The notes: generated from the letters alone by a model not told the origin. Positions 8,519 through 17,054 are shown, counted from the stretch's first letter. The stretch is 64,000 nt of DNA from Brevibacterium album DSM 18261 (GCF_000426445.1 NZ_KE384526.1:791213-855212); one strand, 5' to 3'. A program made the numbers and translations.

Positions 8519-10639
8519 ATGCCCCGCTTCGAGCTCCTCCCCATGTTCCACCGCACGAAGGGCAAGCGCAGCCCCGTCACCTGCGCCCTCAAATGCGGGA
8601 ACGCCTGCGCCCGCGGCGTGTGCAACACCAGCGACAACGGGTACTTCCGCGACATCGCCTCGAAGGCGATGTCGCGCCGGGCGATGCTGGGGCTGACCGG
8701 CGCGGGCGCCCTCGCCGTCGCGGTGGCGGCCTGCACCCCGGCTGAGCAGACCCCGGCCGTGAGCGATCCCGGCACCTTCGGTCAGAACGGCATGAAGCTC
8801 GACTTCGAGCCCATCGACCCCGTCGATGCCGCAGTCGACGCCTTCATCGTCCCCGCGGGCTTCACCTGGGTGCCGATCCTGCGCTGGGGCGACGGCCTCT
8901 TCCCCGACTCCCCCGCCTTCGATCCGGCCGCGCAGACCCCCGAGGCGCAGGCGCGGCAGTTCGGCTACAACAACGACTACTCGGCCATCCAGATCGATCC
9001 GGACTCGGACGGGAACGCGGCGGTCCTGTTCGCCAACCACGAGTACGTCAACCCCGGCATCATGTTCCCGCCGGACATGGATCAGGCCGTCGCACGCGCA
9101 GTCGCGCGGCAGGCGCAGGGCCTCTCCGTCGTGGACCTCACCCGCGAGGGTCCCGAGCAGCCGTGGCAGGTGAACGTCGACGGCGCGCACAACCGCCGCT
9201 TCCTCATCGAGACCGAGTACGAGTTCACGGGCCCGGCCGCCGGCTCCTCCCTCCTGCAGACCAAGGATCACCCCAAGGGGGACAAGGCCCAGGGCACGCT
9301 GGGCAACTGCGCCGGCGGGCTCACCCCCTGGGGCACCCTGCTCTCCGGCGAGGAGAACTTCAACACTTACTTCGTCTCGGCTGCGGCCTCGGAGGCGGAG
9401 AAGCGCTACGGCATGCTCTCGGAGCCCACCGAGACCGGCTGGGAACAGGACCTCGAGCGCTTCGACACCCGCAACGAGGGCTATGAGAACGAAGCCAACC
9501 GCTTCGGCTGGATCGTCGAGGTCGACCCCTGGGACCCGGAGTCCACTCCGGTCAAGCACACGGCGATGGGCCGTTTCAAGCACGAGGGCGCCAATGTCAT
9601 CGTCGCCGGCGACGGCCACGTGGTCGCCTACATGGGCGACGACGAGAAGTTCGACTACCTCTACAAGTTCGTCTCCAAGGGCACCTACCAGGAGGGCGAC
9701 CGCGAGGCGAACAAGCAGCTGCTCACCGAGGGCGATCTCTACGTCGCGCAGTTCGCGGGCACCTCGGACGAGGAGATCGACGGCTCGGGCGCCCTCCCGG
9801 AGGACGGCGGATTCGACGGCACGGGCACGTGGGTGCCCCTCGTACAGGGCGGCAAGTCGCAGGTGTCAGGGTTCTCCGTCGAGGAGGTGCTCGTCAACAC
9901 CCGGCTGGCCGCGGACGCCGCCGGCGCCACGAAGATGGACCGCTGCGAGGACGTCGAGCCCAGCCTCACCACCGGCAAGGTGTACGTGGCCTGCACCAAC
10001 AACGACGAGCGCGGCGTGGGCGGCGGGGCAGGTCCCGACGAGGCCAATCCGCGCACCGAGAACCGGGACGGGCACGTCGTGGAGCTCACCGAGACGGGCG
10101 GGCAGACGGGCACGGAGTTCGGCTGGTCCCTGCTGCTGGTGTGCGGCGATCCGGCGAAGAACGACTCCGCGTACTTCAGCGGCTTCCCGGCGGACCAGGT
10201 CTCGCCCATCTCCTGCCCGGACAACATCGCCTTCGACTCCGCGGGCACGCTGTGGATCTCCACCGACGGGGCGCCCTCCTCCATCGGCTACAACGACGGC
10301 CTGTTCAAGGTGACCCTGGAGGGTGACGACCGCGGGAAGGTCGAGCAGTTCCTCTCCGTCCCGGTCGACGCGGAGACCTGCGGGCCGGTGATCCACGACC
10401 AGGACGGCAGCGTGTTCGTCTCGGTGCAGCACCCCGGAGAGGACGGCGAGTACACTGCGCAGCGCTCGGCCTTCCCCGACTACGTGGATGCCGACGGCGA
10501 CGGGAGCTTCACCCTCCCGCGGCCCGCCGTGGTGCAGGTGCTCCGGGCCGAGCCCGGTGAGCAGGACGCCCGCCAGCGCGCGCTCGTGGGCGACGCCGAG
10601 GCCGGGGACAGACTGCGGACGGGCCTCGCCACCGCATAA
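8519..10639 (+). CDS. phoX: PhoX-family (DUF839) exported phosphatase, Tat lipoprotein
   Basis: Protein of 706 aa, ATG at 8519 after GGAAAGGA. It belongs to the PhoX/DUF839 family, Ca2+/Fe-dependent alkaline phosphatases exported by the Tat pathway. The N-terminal Cys-containing segment (CALKCGNACARGVCNTSDNGYF) is typical of the actinobacterial members. It is followed by the twin-Arg signal SRRAMLGLTGAGALAVAVAAC. The Cys in VAVAAC looks like a lipobox Cys, so the mature protein may be membrane anchored. The catalytic beta-propeller follows, with conserved ENFNTYF, NCAGG(L)TPWGT and EPSLTTGKVY-type blocks. A candidate PHO box precedes it, and a long palindromic terminator separates it from the convergent Nudix gene. 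The odd feature is that the twin-Arg sits about 60 residues from the start, behind the Cys-rich segment. Confidence 0.88.
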   Translation: MPRFELLPMFHRTKGKRSPVTCALKCGNACARGVCNTSDNGYFRDIASKAMSRRAMLGLTGAGALAVAVAACTPAEQTPAVSDPGTFGQNGMKLDFEPIDPVDAAVDAFIVPAGFTWVPILRWGDGLFPDSPAFDPAAQTPEAQARQFGYNNDYSAIQIDPDSDGNAAVLFANHEYVNPGIMFPPDMDQAVARAVARQAQGLSVVDLTREGPEQPWQVNVDGAHNRRFLIETEYEFTGPAAGSSLLQTKDHPKGDKAQGTLGNCAGGLTPWGTLLSGEENFNTYFVSAAASEAEKRYGMLSEPTETGWEQDLERFDTRNEGYENEANRFGWIVEVDPWDPESTPVKHTAMGRFKHEGANVIVAGDGHVVAYMGDDEKFDYLYKFVSKGTYQEGDREANKQLLTEGDLYVAQFAGTSDEEIDGSGALPEDGGFDGTGTWVPLVQGGKSQVSGFSVEEVLVNTRLAADAAGATKMDRCEDVEPSLTTGKVYVACTNNDERGVGGGAGPDEANPRTENRDGHVVELTETGGQTGTEFGWSLLLVCGDPAKNDSAYFSGFPADQVSPISCPDNIAFDSAGTLWISTDGAPSSIGYNDGLFKVTLEGDDRGKVEQFLSVPVDAETCGPVIHDQDGSVFVSVQHPGEDGEYTAQRSAFPDYVDADGDGSFTLPRPAVVQVLRAEPGEQDARQRALVGDAEAGDRLRTGLATA

Positions 10640-10679
10640 GGCGGCCCTCCCCCTGGGATCATGCGGCTCCCGCCCATCG

Positions 10680-10727
10680 CGAAAGCTCAGGACGCACACG
10701 CAATTGCGTGCGGGTCCTGAGCTTTCG
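10680..10727. terminator. 48-nt palindrome, family A copy 1 (bidirectional terminator)
   Basis: Arms of 14 nt (CGAAAGCTCAGGAC, 10680-10693, and its complement at 10714-10727) enclose a second palindrome, ACGCAATTGCGT. It lies between convergent phoX and the Nudix gene. A related 48-nt element occurs at 21303-21350 (about 77 % identical by eye, same length). Confidence 0.75.
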
Positions 10728-10762
10728 TGCACGTGTCCGCACGAGCGGACGGGCGCCGCCCG

Positions 10763-11491
10763 TCACCAGTCGATGTGGATGTACCTGTCGCGGTCCCACT
10801 CCCGGTCCCAGCCCAGCGAGCCCAGCGCCCAGTCGAGGAGCCCGGCGGTGAAGCCCCACGGCCGCATGACCCCCACGTCGAAGACCGGGGTGGTCCAGGG
10901 GCGGTCGGTCGGCGCGTACACACCGCGGTTCGCCGGCGCCACGAGATCGGCGACCGCCACCCGCTCCACGAGCGAGGACTCTCCCAGGTCGACGGCCTGC
11001 ACGGGGGTCGGCGAGACCCACCAGCCCAACACGGGGGTGACCTCGTAGCGGCTGGCCGGGACGTAGAGCGCATCGAGCGTGCCGAGCACGTCCACGCCCT
11101 CCGGGTTCAGTCCGGTCTCCTCCTGCGCCTCGCGCAGTGCGGTGTGCACGGGCGACTCGTCGTCGGCATCCGCCCCGCCCCCGGGGAACGCGGGCTGTCC
11201 GGCGTGCTGGCGCAGCGTCGCGGCACGCTCGAGCAGCAGCACGTCGACCTCGGCCGCGCCCAGCTCCGCGAGCCGGTCCAGCTCGGCCGCGCCCGCCGCG
11301 GTGCGCGGGGCCGTTCCCCGGCCGAACAGCATGAGCACGGAGGCCGCACGCACATTCATCCCGGCCGGCGCCTGGCTGCGCCGCATCCACTCTCGCGGCG
11401 TGGCCGCTTCCAGCAGGCCTGCGAGAGCGGCGCGCACCGGATCGCCGAGGCCGGCCTCGGGTGTGGCCCCCTCCGTCTCCGGGATCGTCAC
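10763..11491 (-). CDS. Nudix CoA pyrophosphatase
   Basis: Protein of 242 aa; GTG at 11489-11491 overlaps the nth stop (GTGA), so it is translationally coupled to nth. The Nudix box is canonical: GADADDESPVHTALREAQEE then TGL, fitting G-x5-E-x7-RE-U-x-EE-x-G-U. Upstream, LLLERAATLRQHAGQPAFPG matches the UPF0035 signature that marks CoA diphosphatases, which split CoA or oxidised CoA to 3',5'-ADP and phosphopantetheine. A homologue occupies the same place beside nth in M. tuberculosis (Rv3672c). An N-terminal region of about 70 residues precedes the Nudix fold. Substrate preference is from family knowledge. Confidence 0.88.
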   Translation of the reverse strand: MTIPETEGATPEAGLGDPVRAALAGLLEAATPREWMRRSQAPAGMNVRAASVLMLFGRGTAPRTAAGAAELDRLAELGAAEVDVLLLERAATLRQHAGQPAFPGGGADADDESPVHTALREAQEETGLNPEGVDVLGTLDALYVPASRYEVTPVLGWWVSPTPVQAVDLGESSLVERVAVADLVAPANRGVYAPTDRPWTTPVFDVGVMRPWGFTAGLLDWALGSLGWDREWDRDRYIHIDW

Positions 11492-12231
11492 TGCGCGCCC
11501 TCGGCGAGTTCGAACCGGAGGAGCCCGCGCGCCCTGTCCGGATCGAGCTCCCCGACGCCGAAGGAGGGGCACAGGGATGCGAGGGGGCAGGCTCCGCAGG
11601 CCGGCTTCCGGGCGTGGCAGATGCGGCGGCCGTGCCAGATGACCCGGTGGGAGAGCATCGTCCAGTCCCTGGCGGGGAACAGTTCTGCGACGTCGGCCTC
11701 GATGCGGACGGGGTCCTCGGAGGCGGTCCAGAGGAAGCGGCGGGCCAGCCGGGAGAAGTGGGTGTCGATCGTGAGCCCGGGGACGCCGAAGGCATTGCCG
11801 AGGACCACGTTCGCGGTCTTCCGGCCCACCCCCGGCAGCTTCACGAGCGCCGCGAGCTCGCCGGGCACCTCGCCGTCCCAGCGCTCCACGAGCTCCTGTG
11901 CGAGGCCGACGATGCTCTTGGCCTTGGCCCGGTAGAAGCCGGTGGGGCGGATGATCTCCTCGACGTCGCCGAGCTGCGCGGCGGCCAGGGAGTGCGCGTC
12001 CGGGTGCGCGCGGAACAGCGCGGGTGTCACCGAGTTCACGCGGATGTCGGTGGTCTGCGCCGAGAGGACCGTGGCGACGAGGAGCTCGAAGGCGTTGGTG
12101 AAATCGAGCTCCGCGTGCGCGTCCGGATAGGTCTCGGCGAGGATCCGGTTGATCTTCCGGGCCCGGCGCGTGCGCCCCAGCGGGGTCTCCTGCCGGAACC
12201 GGCGGGCGCTCTTCTCAGCAACTGACAGCAC
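11488..12231 (-). CDS. nth: Endonuclease III
   Basis: Protein of 247 aa. This base-excision-repair DNA glycosylase/AP lyase removes oxidised pyrimidines. Motifs: helix-hairpin-helix LVKLPGVGRKTANVVLG with the catalytic Lys in GRKTA; the catalytic Asp in LTIDTHFSRLARR; and a [4Fe-4S] cluster loop C-x6-C-x2-C-x5-C (CHARKPACGACPLASLC). There is no Shine-Dalgarno. Instead TAGACT (12238-12243) lies exactly 6 nt before the GTG, so I read this as a leaderless transcript, which also fixes the start. It is divergent from crp and forms an operon with the Nudix gene. Confidence 0.95.
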   Translation of the reverse strand: MLSVAEKSARRFRQETPLGRTRRARKINRILAETYPDAHAELDFTNAFELLVATVLSAQTTDIRVNSVTPALFRAHPDAHSLAAAQLGDVEEIIRPTGFYRAKAKSIVGLAQELVERWDGEVPGELAALVKLPGVGRKTANVVLGNAFGVPGLTIDTHFSRLARRFLWTASEDPVRIEADVAELFPARDWTMLSHRVIWHGRRICHARKPACGACPLASLCPSFGVGELDPDRARGLLRFELAEGAQ

Positions 12232-12237
12232 GCCGCA

Positions 12238-12243
12238 AGTCTA
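12238..12243 (-). promoter_or_regulatory. -10 box of leaderless nth transcript
   Basis: On the minus strand TAGACT is followed by TGCGGC and then the nth GTG, placing the expected transcription start on the start codon. Confidence 0.5.
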
Positions 12244-12359
12244 TCGCCAGGCACCGGACGGGCCGGGACGGAGCAGGACGGAGGCCGAGGCGCGGGCGGT
12301 TCATTGCGCGTATTCGCAGGCCGAGTCTGGGCAGATGAGGCGTGCACCGGGTAGATTGA

Positions 12360-12371
12360 CGGGTATACCCG
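12360..12371. promoter_or_regulatory. 12-bp palindrome in the crp leader
   Basis: CGGGTATACCCG is a perfect palindrome about 27 nt before the crp GTG. It does not match the Crp/GlxR consensus. It could be an operator or a weak hairpin in the leader. Confidence 0.35.
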
Positions 12372-12397
12372 CATCTGCTTATCAGGAGGAATCCCAC

Positions 12398-13075
12398 GTG
12401 GATATCGAAGTCGTTCGCAAGGCCCCACTCTTCGCCGGGCTCGACGACGAGTCGACCAGCGCTCTGCTGAAGTTCATGAAGCCACGGAGCCTGCGCCGCG
12501 GCACCGTGCTCTTCCGCGAGGGCGATGACGGCGACGAGCTCTACATCGTCGCGACGGGCAAGGTGAAGATCGGGCGCGAGTCGTCCGATGGACGCGAGAA
12601 CCTCCTCTCGGTGGCCGGCCCCACGGAGATCATCGGCGAGCTCACGCTCTTCGCCCCCGGCCCGCGCTCATCCACCGTCACGGCCATCTCCCAGACGGAG
12701 CTGCTGAGCCTCCGCCACGAGGACCTGCTCACGTGGCTCCAGGAGCGCCCGCAGGCCGCGATGAACCTCCTGCGCGCCCTGGCCCTGCGCCTGCGCAAGA
12801 CCAATGACACCGTCGGCGACCTCGTGTTCCAGGACGTGCCCGGCCGCGTCGCGAAGGCGCTGCTGGATCTCGCCGACCGCTTCGGCAAGCCCGCGCCGGA
12901 CGGCGTGCACGTCGCCCACGACCTCACGCAGGAGGAGCTCGCCCAGCTGGTGGGCGCTTCCCGCGAGACCGTCAACAAGGCGCTCGCGGACTTCGCGCAG
13001 CGCGGCTGGCTGCGCCTCGAGGCCCGCGCCGTGGTCCTGCTCGACGTCGACCGCCTGCGTCACCGCGCCGCCTGA
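12398..13075 (+). CDS. crp: Crp/GlxR-type global transcription regulator
   Basis: Protein of 225 aa, the size of M. tuberculosis CRP and Corynebacterium GlxR. GTG at 12398 preceded by AGGAGG. The N-terminal cyclic-nucleotide domain has the phosphate-binding cassette IGELTLFAPGPRSSTVTA. Its Glu and the Arg-Ser contact cAMP in the family. The C-terminal winged helix contains LTQEELAQLVGASRETVNKA, nearly identical to the GlxR recognition helix, so it should bind TGTGA-N6-TCACA-like sites. Divergent from nth, as in other Actinobacteria. A palindromic terminator with a following T-rich stretch ends the gene. Expected role: cAMP-responsive control of carbon metabolism, including acetate genes. Confidence 0.93.
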   Translation: MDIEVVRKAPLFAGLDDESTSALLKFMKPRSLRRGTVLFREGDDGDELYIVATGKVKIGRESSDGRENLLSVAGPTEIIGELTLFAPGPRSSTVTAISQTELLSLRHEDLLTWLQERPQAAMNLLRALALRLRKTNDTVGDLVFQDVPGRVAKALLDLADRFGKPAPDGVHVAHDLTQEELAQLVGASRETVNKALADFAQRGWLRLEARAVVLLDVDRLRHRAA

Positions 13076-13155
13076 GCACACCAGGCACGGGAGGCCCCGG
13101 CCTCATCGGCCCCTCGCCGCACATGCGGTCGAGGGGCCTTCGCACGCCCTTTCGG

Positions 13156-13210
13156 CAAGTGACGTCTGCGCAGCGGCCGTGTTGGACGGCCGGTGCGCAG
13201 ACGTCACTTG
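13156..13210. terminator. 55-nt palindromic terminator between crp and MBL gene
   Basis: A 17-bp perfect outer stem (CAAGTGACGTCTGCGCA, 13156-13172, with 13194-13210) and an inner CGGCCGT/ACGGCCG stem. On the plus strand TTGTTCTTCTTC follows, so it can end crp. The convergent metallo-beta-lactamase gene ends just to the right. Confidence 0.75.
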
Positions 13211-13225
13211 TTCTTCTTCAGAGGC

Positions 13226-14014
13226 TCAGTCCGCGAGCGTGTCGATGTAGGCCAGCTGCGCACGCACGATCTGCAGGGCCGCCGGGCGCACACCTGCCGG
13301 GACGTCCGCGTAGACGACGTCCCGCACCTCCTCGGCGGTGCGGGCCCCGCCTGCGAGCACCTCGCGCACCTGGGCGATCCGCTCGTGCCGGTGCCGCAGG
13401 TACTGCGCGATGAGGTCGACGACGTCCTCGCGCTGCTCGCCGTGGGCGGGTGCGATCGCGGTGAGGCCGCCGTCCTCCGCAAGGGAGGCCAGCCGCTCGA
13501 GGCTCGCGAGGTAATCGCCCAGCGAACCGTCCGGGAACGAGACCATCGTCGTTCCGCGTCCGAGGATCGTGTCGCCGGAGAACAGCCGCGAACGGTGCAC
13601 GAGGGAGATCGAGTCATCGGTGTGGCCCGGCGTCGTCACGATCTCGACCGCATCACCGGCGGCCGTGCCGAACTCGATCCGCTGTCCGTCCCGCAGCGGC
13701 TCCGCATACGAGGCGAAAGCGGGATCGACCGCGTGGACAGGGACGCCGGGGGCCCACTCCCCCGCGCTGCCCAGCATCTCCGAGTGGTCTGCGTGGCGGT
13801 GGGTGAGGACGATCCCCCGCAGCTGGGCCCCGCCGAGGGCCCGCAGCAGTGCATCCCTGTGGGAGGCCAGCTCCGGCCCCGGGTCGAGGAGGAGCGCGGA
13901 GGCTCCGTCCTCGGCCCGGAGCACGTAGCTGTTCGTGCCCTCCAGGGTCATGGGCGAGGGGTTGTCCGCGAGGACGAGCTCGACGCCGTCGTCCGCGAGA
14001 GCACGCGCGGTCAT
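13226..14014 (-). CDS. Metallo-beta-lactamase-fold hydrolase
   Basis: Protein of 262 aa; ATG at 14012-14014, 1 nt after the RidA stop. The zinc motif is THRHADHSE (HxHxDH class), with later metal ligands in TTPGHTDDS and LFSGDTILG. An AHG near residue 210 is followed by a C-terminal winged-helix-like tail (RTAEEVRDVVYADVPAGVRPAALQIV) that resembles the LACTB2/'beta-lactamase-like 2' group. Homologues (Rv3677c) sit beside RidA and crp in mycobacteria. LACTB2 relatives are endoribonucleases, but many MBL proteins are thioesterases or glyoxalases, so the substrate is undecided. Third gene of the DUF4177-RidA-MBL operon. Confidence 0.85.
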   Translation of the reverse strand: MTARALADDGVELVLADNPSPMTLEGTNSYVLRAEDGASALLLDPGPELASHRDALLRALGGAQLRGIVLTHRHADHSEMLGSAGEWAPGVPVHAVDPAFASYAEPLRDGQRIEFGTAAGDAVEIVTTPGHTDDSISLVHRSRLFSGDTILGRGTTMVSFPDGSLGDYLASLERLASLAEDGGLTAIAPAHGEQREDVVDLIAQYLRHRHERIAQVREVLAGGARTAEEVRDVVYADVPAGVRPAALQIVRAQLAYIDTLAD

Positions 14015-14015
14015 A

Positions 14016-14486
14016 TCAGGCTCCGGCGCGCAGCAGGACCGTGAGCTCCACCTCGACGGGGGCATTCAGCGGCAGCGCGGCCACGCCCACGGCGGAGCGC
14101 ACATGGTGCCCTGCCTCGCCGAAGACGGCGCCCAGGAGCTCTGAGGCCCCGTTGAGCACACCGGGCTGCCCGGTGAAGTCCGGGGTGGAGTTCACGAAGC
14201 CCGTGACCTTCACGACGCGCTCGATGAGGTCGAGGTCCCCGATGAGGTCCTTGACCGCGGCGAGGGCGTTGAGGGCCGCGGTACCGGCCAGATCGGCGGC
14301 CTGGGCCTGGGTGACGGGTCCGCCCACCGCTCCTGTGAGCGGCAGCGCGCCGTCCACGAAGGGCAGCTGACCGGAGGTGAGCACCTGGTCGCCCACACGG
14401 AGTGCGGGCACATAGGAGCCAGCGGGGGCGGCAACAGGGGGCAGATCGAGTCCCTGTGCGGCGAGTGCGTCTTCGATGCGGCTCAT
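14016..14486 (-). CDS. RidA/YjgF-family protein
   Basis: Protein of 156 aa; ATG at 14484-14486 preceded by AAGGAG. RidA-fold proteins form trimers that hydrolyse reactive enamine/imine intermediates. This one belongs to the longer group (about 150 aa, with LPPVAAPAGSYVPALRVGDQVLTSGQLPF at the N-terminus), matching Rv3678c. The catalytic Arg of canonical RidA is not obvious in this subgroup, so activity on 2-aminoacrylate should not be assumed. It lies between a DUF4177 small protein and an MBL hydrolase, an arrangement shared with mycobacteria. Confidence 0.88.
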   Translation of the reverse strand: MSRIEDALAAQGLDLPPVAAPAGSYVPALRVGDQVLTSGQLPFVDGALPLTGAVGGPVTQAQAADLAGTAALNALAAVKDLIGDLDLIERVVKVTGFVNSTPDFTGQPGVLNGASELLGAVFGEAGHHVRSAVGVAALPLNAPVEVELTVLLRAGA

Positions 14487-14497
14487 GTCTCTCCTTC

Positions 14498-14659
14498 TCA
14501 GCCCTGGACGGGGCGCTTCATGTAGGCGACGAGGTTGCTGCTGCCCTCAGGACCGGGGACCACCTGCACCAGTTCGTAGCCCTCCTGACCCCACTGGTCG
14601 AGGATCTGCTTGGTGGCGTGGATGAGGAGGGGGACGGTCACGTACTCCCACTTGGTCAT
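14498..14659 (-). CDS. DUF4177 small protein
   Basis: A 53-aa protein (begins MTKWEYVTVPLLIHATKQIL, ends NLVAYMKRPVQG); ATG at 14657-14659 with GAAAGGA 8 nt upstream. The WEY(V/K)... and ILDQWGQEGYELVQVVPGP pattern is that of DUF4177. The same tiny gene precedes RidA in M. tuberculosis (Rv3678A). Function unknown. It is the first gene of the operon. A promoter TTTCCC-N17-TAATCT (14695-14723) lies upstream and overlaps the ponA2 terminator. Confidence 0.8.
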   Translation of the reverse strand: MTKWEYVTVPLLIHATKQILDQWGQEGYELVQVVPGPEGSSNLVAYMKRPVQG

Positions 14660-14694
14660 GGGCTGTTCCTTTCGTCTGCTGCCTGTGCTCGTTC

Positions 14695-14723
14695 AGATTA
14701 CGCACAGCGGCCGCACCGGGAAA
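14695..14723 (-). promoter_or_regulatory. Promoter of the DUF4177-RidA-MBL operon
   Basis: Minus-strand TTTCCC (14718-14723), a 17-nt spacer and TAATCT (14695-14700), about 36 nt before the first start codon. The -10 matches the TAnnnT consensus; the -35 is weak. Confidence 0.45.
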
Positions 14724-14735
14724 GGTGCGACCGCT
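14706..14735 (-). terminator. ponA2 terminator hairpin
   Basis: A 12-bp stem with one mismatch (AGCGGCCGCACC with GGTGCGACCGCT) around the loop GGGAAA, about 20 nt after the ponA2 stop. It overlaps the next promoter. Confidence 0.6.
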
Positions 14736-14755
14736 GTCGTCGTCATGTGCCGAGG

Positions 14756-17017
14756 TCAGTTGCCGCCGAGGCCGGCCCGGCCGCCGCCGTTGTCGGAGTT
14801 GCCTCCGCCTCCGCCGCCGTTGCCGCCACCGCCGCCTCCGCGGTTGCCGCCCCCGTCGCCGCGCTCCGAGGAAGGAGCGCGATAGCTTCCCTGGCTGCCG
14901 CCGGCGGAGCCGCCGGGACGCGAGAACCCGGAGTTGCCCTCGGTGTGGGTGACCGCCTGGCGCATGATGTTCTGCCAGGTCTTTCCGGAGATGGTGGCGC
15001 CGTAGATGCGTCCGCGCACGGAGCCCGCACCTTCAGTCCGCCAGTCCCTGTTCCTGTCCGGGTCACCGGTCCACACGAAGGTGGAGAGCGTGCGCGTGAA
15101 GCCGGCGAAGGTCGTCGAGCCGACCTCGAAGTTGGTGGTACCGGTCTTGCCGGCAGCGGGCACCCCGATGCCGAGGCCGCTCGTGGTGCCGCCGTTGAAG
15201 GTCTGGCTCATCGCATAGGAGACGCCCTTTGCGACATCCTTCTCCAGAGTCTGTGTGCAGTCCGCGCCCGGCACCTCGATCTCCTCACCGTCGTTCGTGG
15301 TGATCGAGTCGATGGCGACGGGCCTGCAGTACTCGCCGTCGGCCGCGAAAGTGGCGAAGGCCGCGGCCATGTCGAGCGGGGTCACCTGGACCACTCCGAG
15401 AATGGAGGCCGGGCCCAGTGCAGCGATATACCCATCGGCGTCAGGCGTGTCCAGCGGCTCACCGCTGCCGTACTTGATGCCCAGCGACTCAGCGGTCTTC
15501 ATGATGCCGCACATATTCAGCTGATTGCCCATCGCGGCATAGGCGGTGTTGGTCGAGGACTTGGTGGCCTGCAGCGCCGACATCGAGGAGCTGCCGCTGC
15601 CGTCACCGGCGTTGCGGGGGTTCCACGGTCCGCCCATGTTGGGACAGCCGTCGTAGCGCCAGGAGCCCGCGGTGAAGTTCCGCCGGGTGGCATTCACCGT
15701 CGTGCCGAGCCCTTTGCCCTCCTTGAGCCATTCCGTGAGCACCATGGGCTTCCACGTCGATCCGATCTGGAAGCCGTTCGAGCCGTTGTGCTTGCGGTCC
15801 ACGTTGTAGTTGATCTGCGTGTCCGCCTCGGAGTCCGTCTCCGTGACGGTGTAGTTCCGGTTCTGCGCCATCGCGACGATGCGACCGGTTCCAGGCTCCA
15901 CCGTGGACGCCGCGTGACCGGCGTGGGAGGCATCGTCCGCAGGGATGCGGTCCTTGAGGGCCTTGTCCGCGATGTCCTGGATCGCGGGATCCAGGGTGGT
16001 CTTGATGGTGAGGCCCCCGCGGTTGAGGAAGTTGGTGCGCTCCGCAGGTTCCTCGCCGAAGGCCTCATCGTTCTCGATCACACGCTGCACGTAATCGCAG
16101 AAGTACGCCTTGTTCCCTGCTGCGGCGCAGCCGTTGGGCGTCGTGTGGATGTCGAGGTCGAGGTCGGTGTCTTTGACCTCGGTGTACTCCTCTTCCGTGA
16201 TGAAGCCGTGCTGGTGCATGAGCGCGAGCACGGTGTTGCGGCGCTTGAGGGTCTGCTCGGGGAAGCGCTCGGGGTTGTTCGCGGACGGGTTCTGCACGAT
16301 GCCCGCGAGCGTCGCGGACTGCTGGATATTCAGCTCCGCGGCGGAGATCCCCCAGTACCGGTAGGCCGCCGCCTCGACGCCGAACACGGCGGGCGAGCCC
16401 GAATAGTTGTTGATGTTGAGGTACCGGTGGAGGATCTCGTCCTTGCCGTACTTGTTCTCCACGGCCACCGCGAGCTTGGCCTCACGGAGCTTGCGTGCAT
16501 ACCCGGCGGTGCCGTCCGATTCCTTCGCCGCCTCGACGCCTTCTGCATCGTTCTCCGCGTGCGCGTTCTCAGCCAGCACGTTCTTCACGTACTGCTGGGT
16601 GAGCGTCGAGCCGCCCTGCGTCGATGAGGAGACCATGTTGTGGACCACCGCACGGGCGATGCCCTGGAAGTCCACGCCGGAGTGCTCGTAGAAGCGGTAG
16701 TCCTCCACCGCGACGGTCGCGTCCTTCATCTCCTGGGAGATCTCGTCGAAGGCGACCTCCTGGCGGTTCTGCCAGTAGAACTCGGCGATCTCGGAGCCGT
16801 CTGCGGCGAGCATGCGGGACCTCTGCGCCAGCGGGCGCTCCTCAAGCTCGGTGGGGAGGGCGTTGAACACGTCCACCGCGGTGTCCGCGCCGGCAGCCGC
16901 CATGCCCACCGAGGGGATGGCCAGTCCGGCGCTGACGATGCCGGCGATGCAGCTCACAGCGATGAACTGGACGAACGCACTGAGTTTCGTCGACTTCTTC
17001 TGGGCAGAGGTCACCAT
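14756..17017 (-). CDS. ponA2: Class A penicillin-binding protein
   Basis: Protein of 753 aa from the ATG at 17015-17017. This bifunctional peptidoglycan synthase is anchored by an N-terminal helix (about 15-40). Glycosyltransferase-51 motifs: EDYRFYEHSGVD with the catalytic Glu, then GGSTLTQQYVKN. Transpeptidase motifs: STWK (SxxK, in QIGSTWKPM), STN (SxN, in TKSSTNTAY) and KTGT. Unlike mycobacterial PonA2 there is no PASTA domain; the protein ends in a Gly/Asn-rich tail of about 50 residues (GGNRGGGGGGNGG type). No Shine-Dalgarno is present. TACACT (17025-17030) lies 7 nt before the ATG, so it may be leaderless. An alternative ATG 18 nt upstream exists. A 12-bp palindrome at 17043-17054 may be an operator. 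In this actinobacterial neighbourhood whiB4 usually lies next door; it is absent here. Confidence 0.93.
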   Translation of the reverse strand: MVTSAQKKSTKLSAFVQFIAVSCIAGIVSAGLAIPSVGMAAAGADTAVDVFNALPTELEERPLAQRSRMLAADGSEIAEFYWQNRQEVAFDEISQEMKDATVAVEDYRFYEHSGVDFQGIARAVVHNMVSSSTQGGSTLTQQYVKNVLAENAHAENDAEGVEAAKESDGTAGYARKLREAKLAVAVENKYGKDEILHRYLNINNYSGSPAVFGVEAAAYRYWGISAAELNIQQSATLAGIVQNPSANNPERFPEQTLKRRNTVLALMHQHGFITEEEYTEVKDTDLDLDIHTTPNGCAAAGNKAYFCDYVQRVIENDEAFGEEPAERTNFLNRGGLTIKTTLDPAIQDIADKALKDRIPADDASHAGHAASTVEPGTGRIVAMAQNRNYTVTETDSEADTQINYNVDRKHNGSNGFQIGSTWKPMVLTEWLKEGKGLGTTVNATRRNFTAGSWRYDGCPNMGGPWNPRNAGDGSGSSSMSALQATKSSTNTAYAAMGNQLNMCGIMKTAESLGIKYGSGEPLDTPDADGYIAALGPASILGVVQVTPLDMAAAFATFAADGEYCRPVAIDSITTNDGEEIEVPGADCTQTLEKDVAKGVSYAMSQTFNGGTTSGLGIGVPAAGKTGTTNFEVGSTTFAGFTRTLSTFVWTGDPDRNRDWRTEGAGSVRGRIYGATISGKTWQNIMRQAVTHTEGNSGFSRPGGSAGGSQGSYRAPSSERGDGGGNRGGGGGGNGGGGGGNSDNGGGRAGLGGN

Positions 17018-17042
17018 GACAAGAAGTGTATCCAAGCACGCA

Positions 17043-17054
17043 AGCCGTACGGCT
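17043..17054. promoter_or_regulatory. 12-bp palindrome upstream of ponA2
   Basis: AGCCGTACGGCT is a perfect palindrome 26-37 nt before the ponA2 ATG, in the -35 region of the proposed leaderless promoter. Binding factor unknown. Confidence 0.35.

Noticed and set aside
12360-12371. CGGGTATACCCG as a Crp/GlxR autoregulation site
   Set aside because: It lacks the TGTGA...TCACA half-sites required by the family; kept only as an unassigned palindrome.
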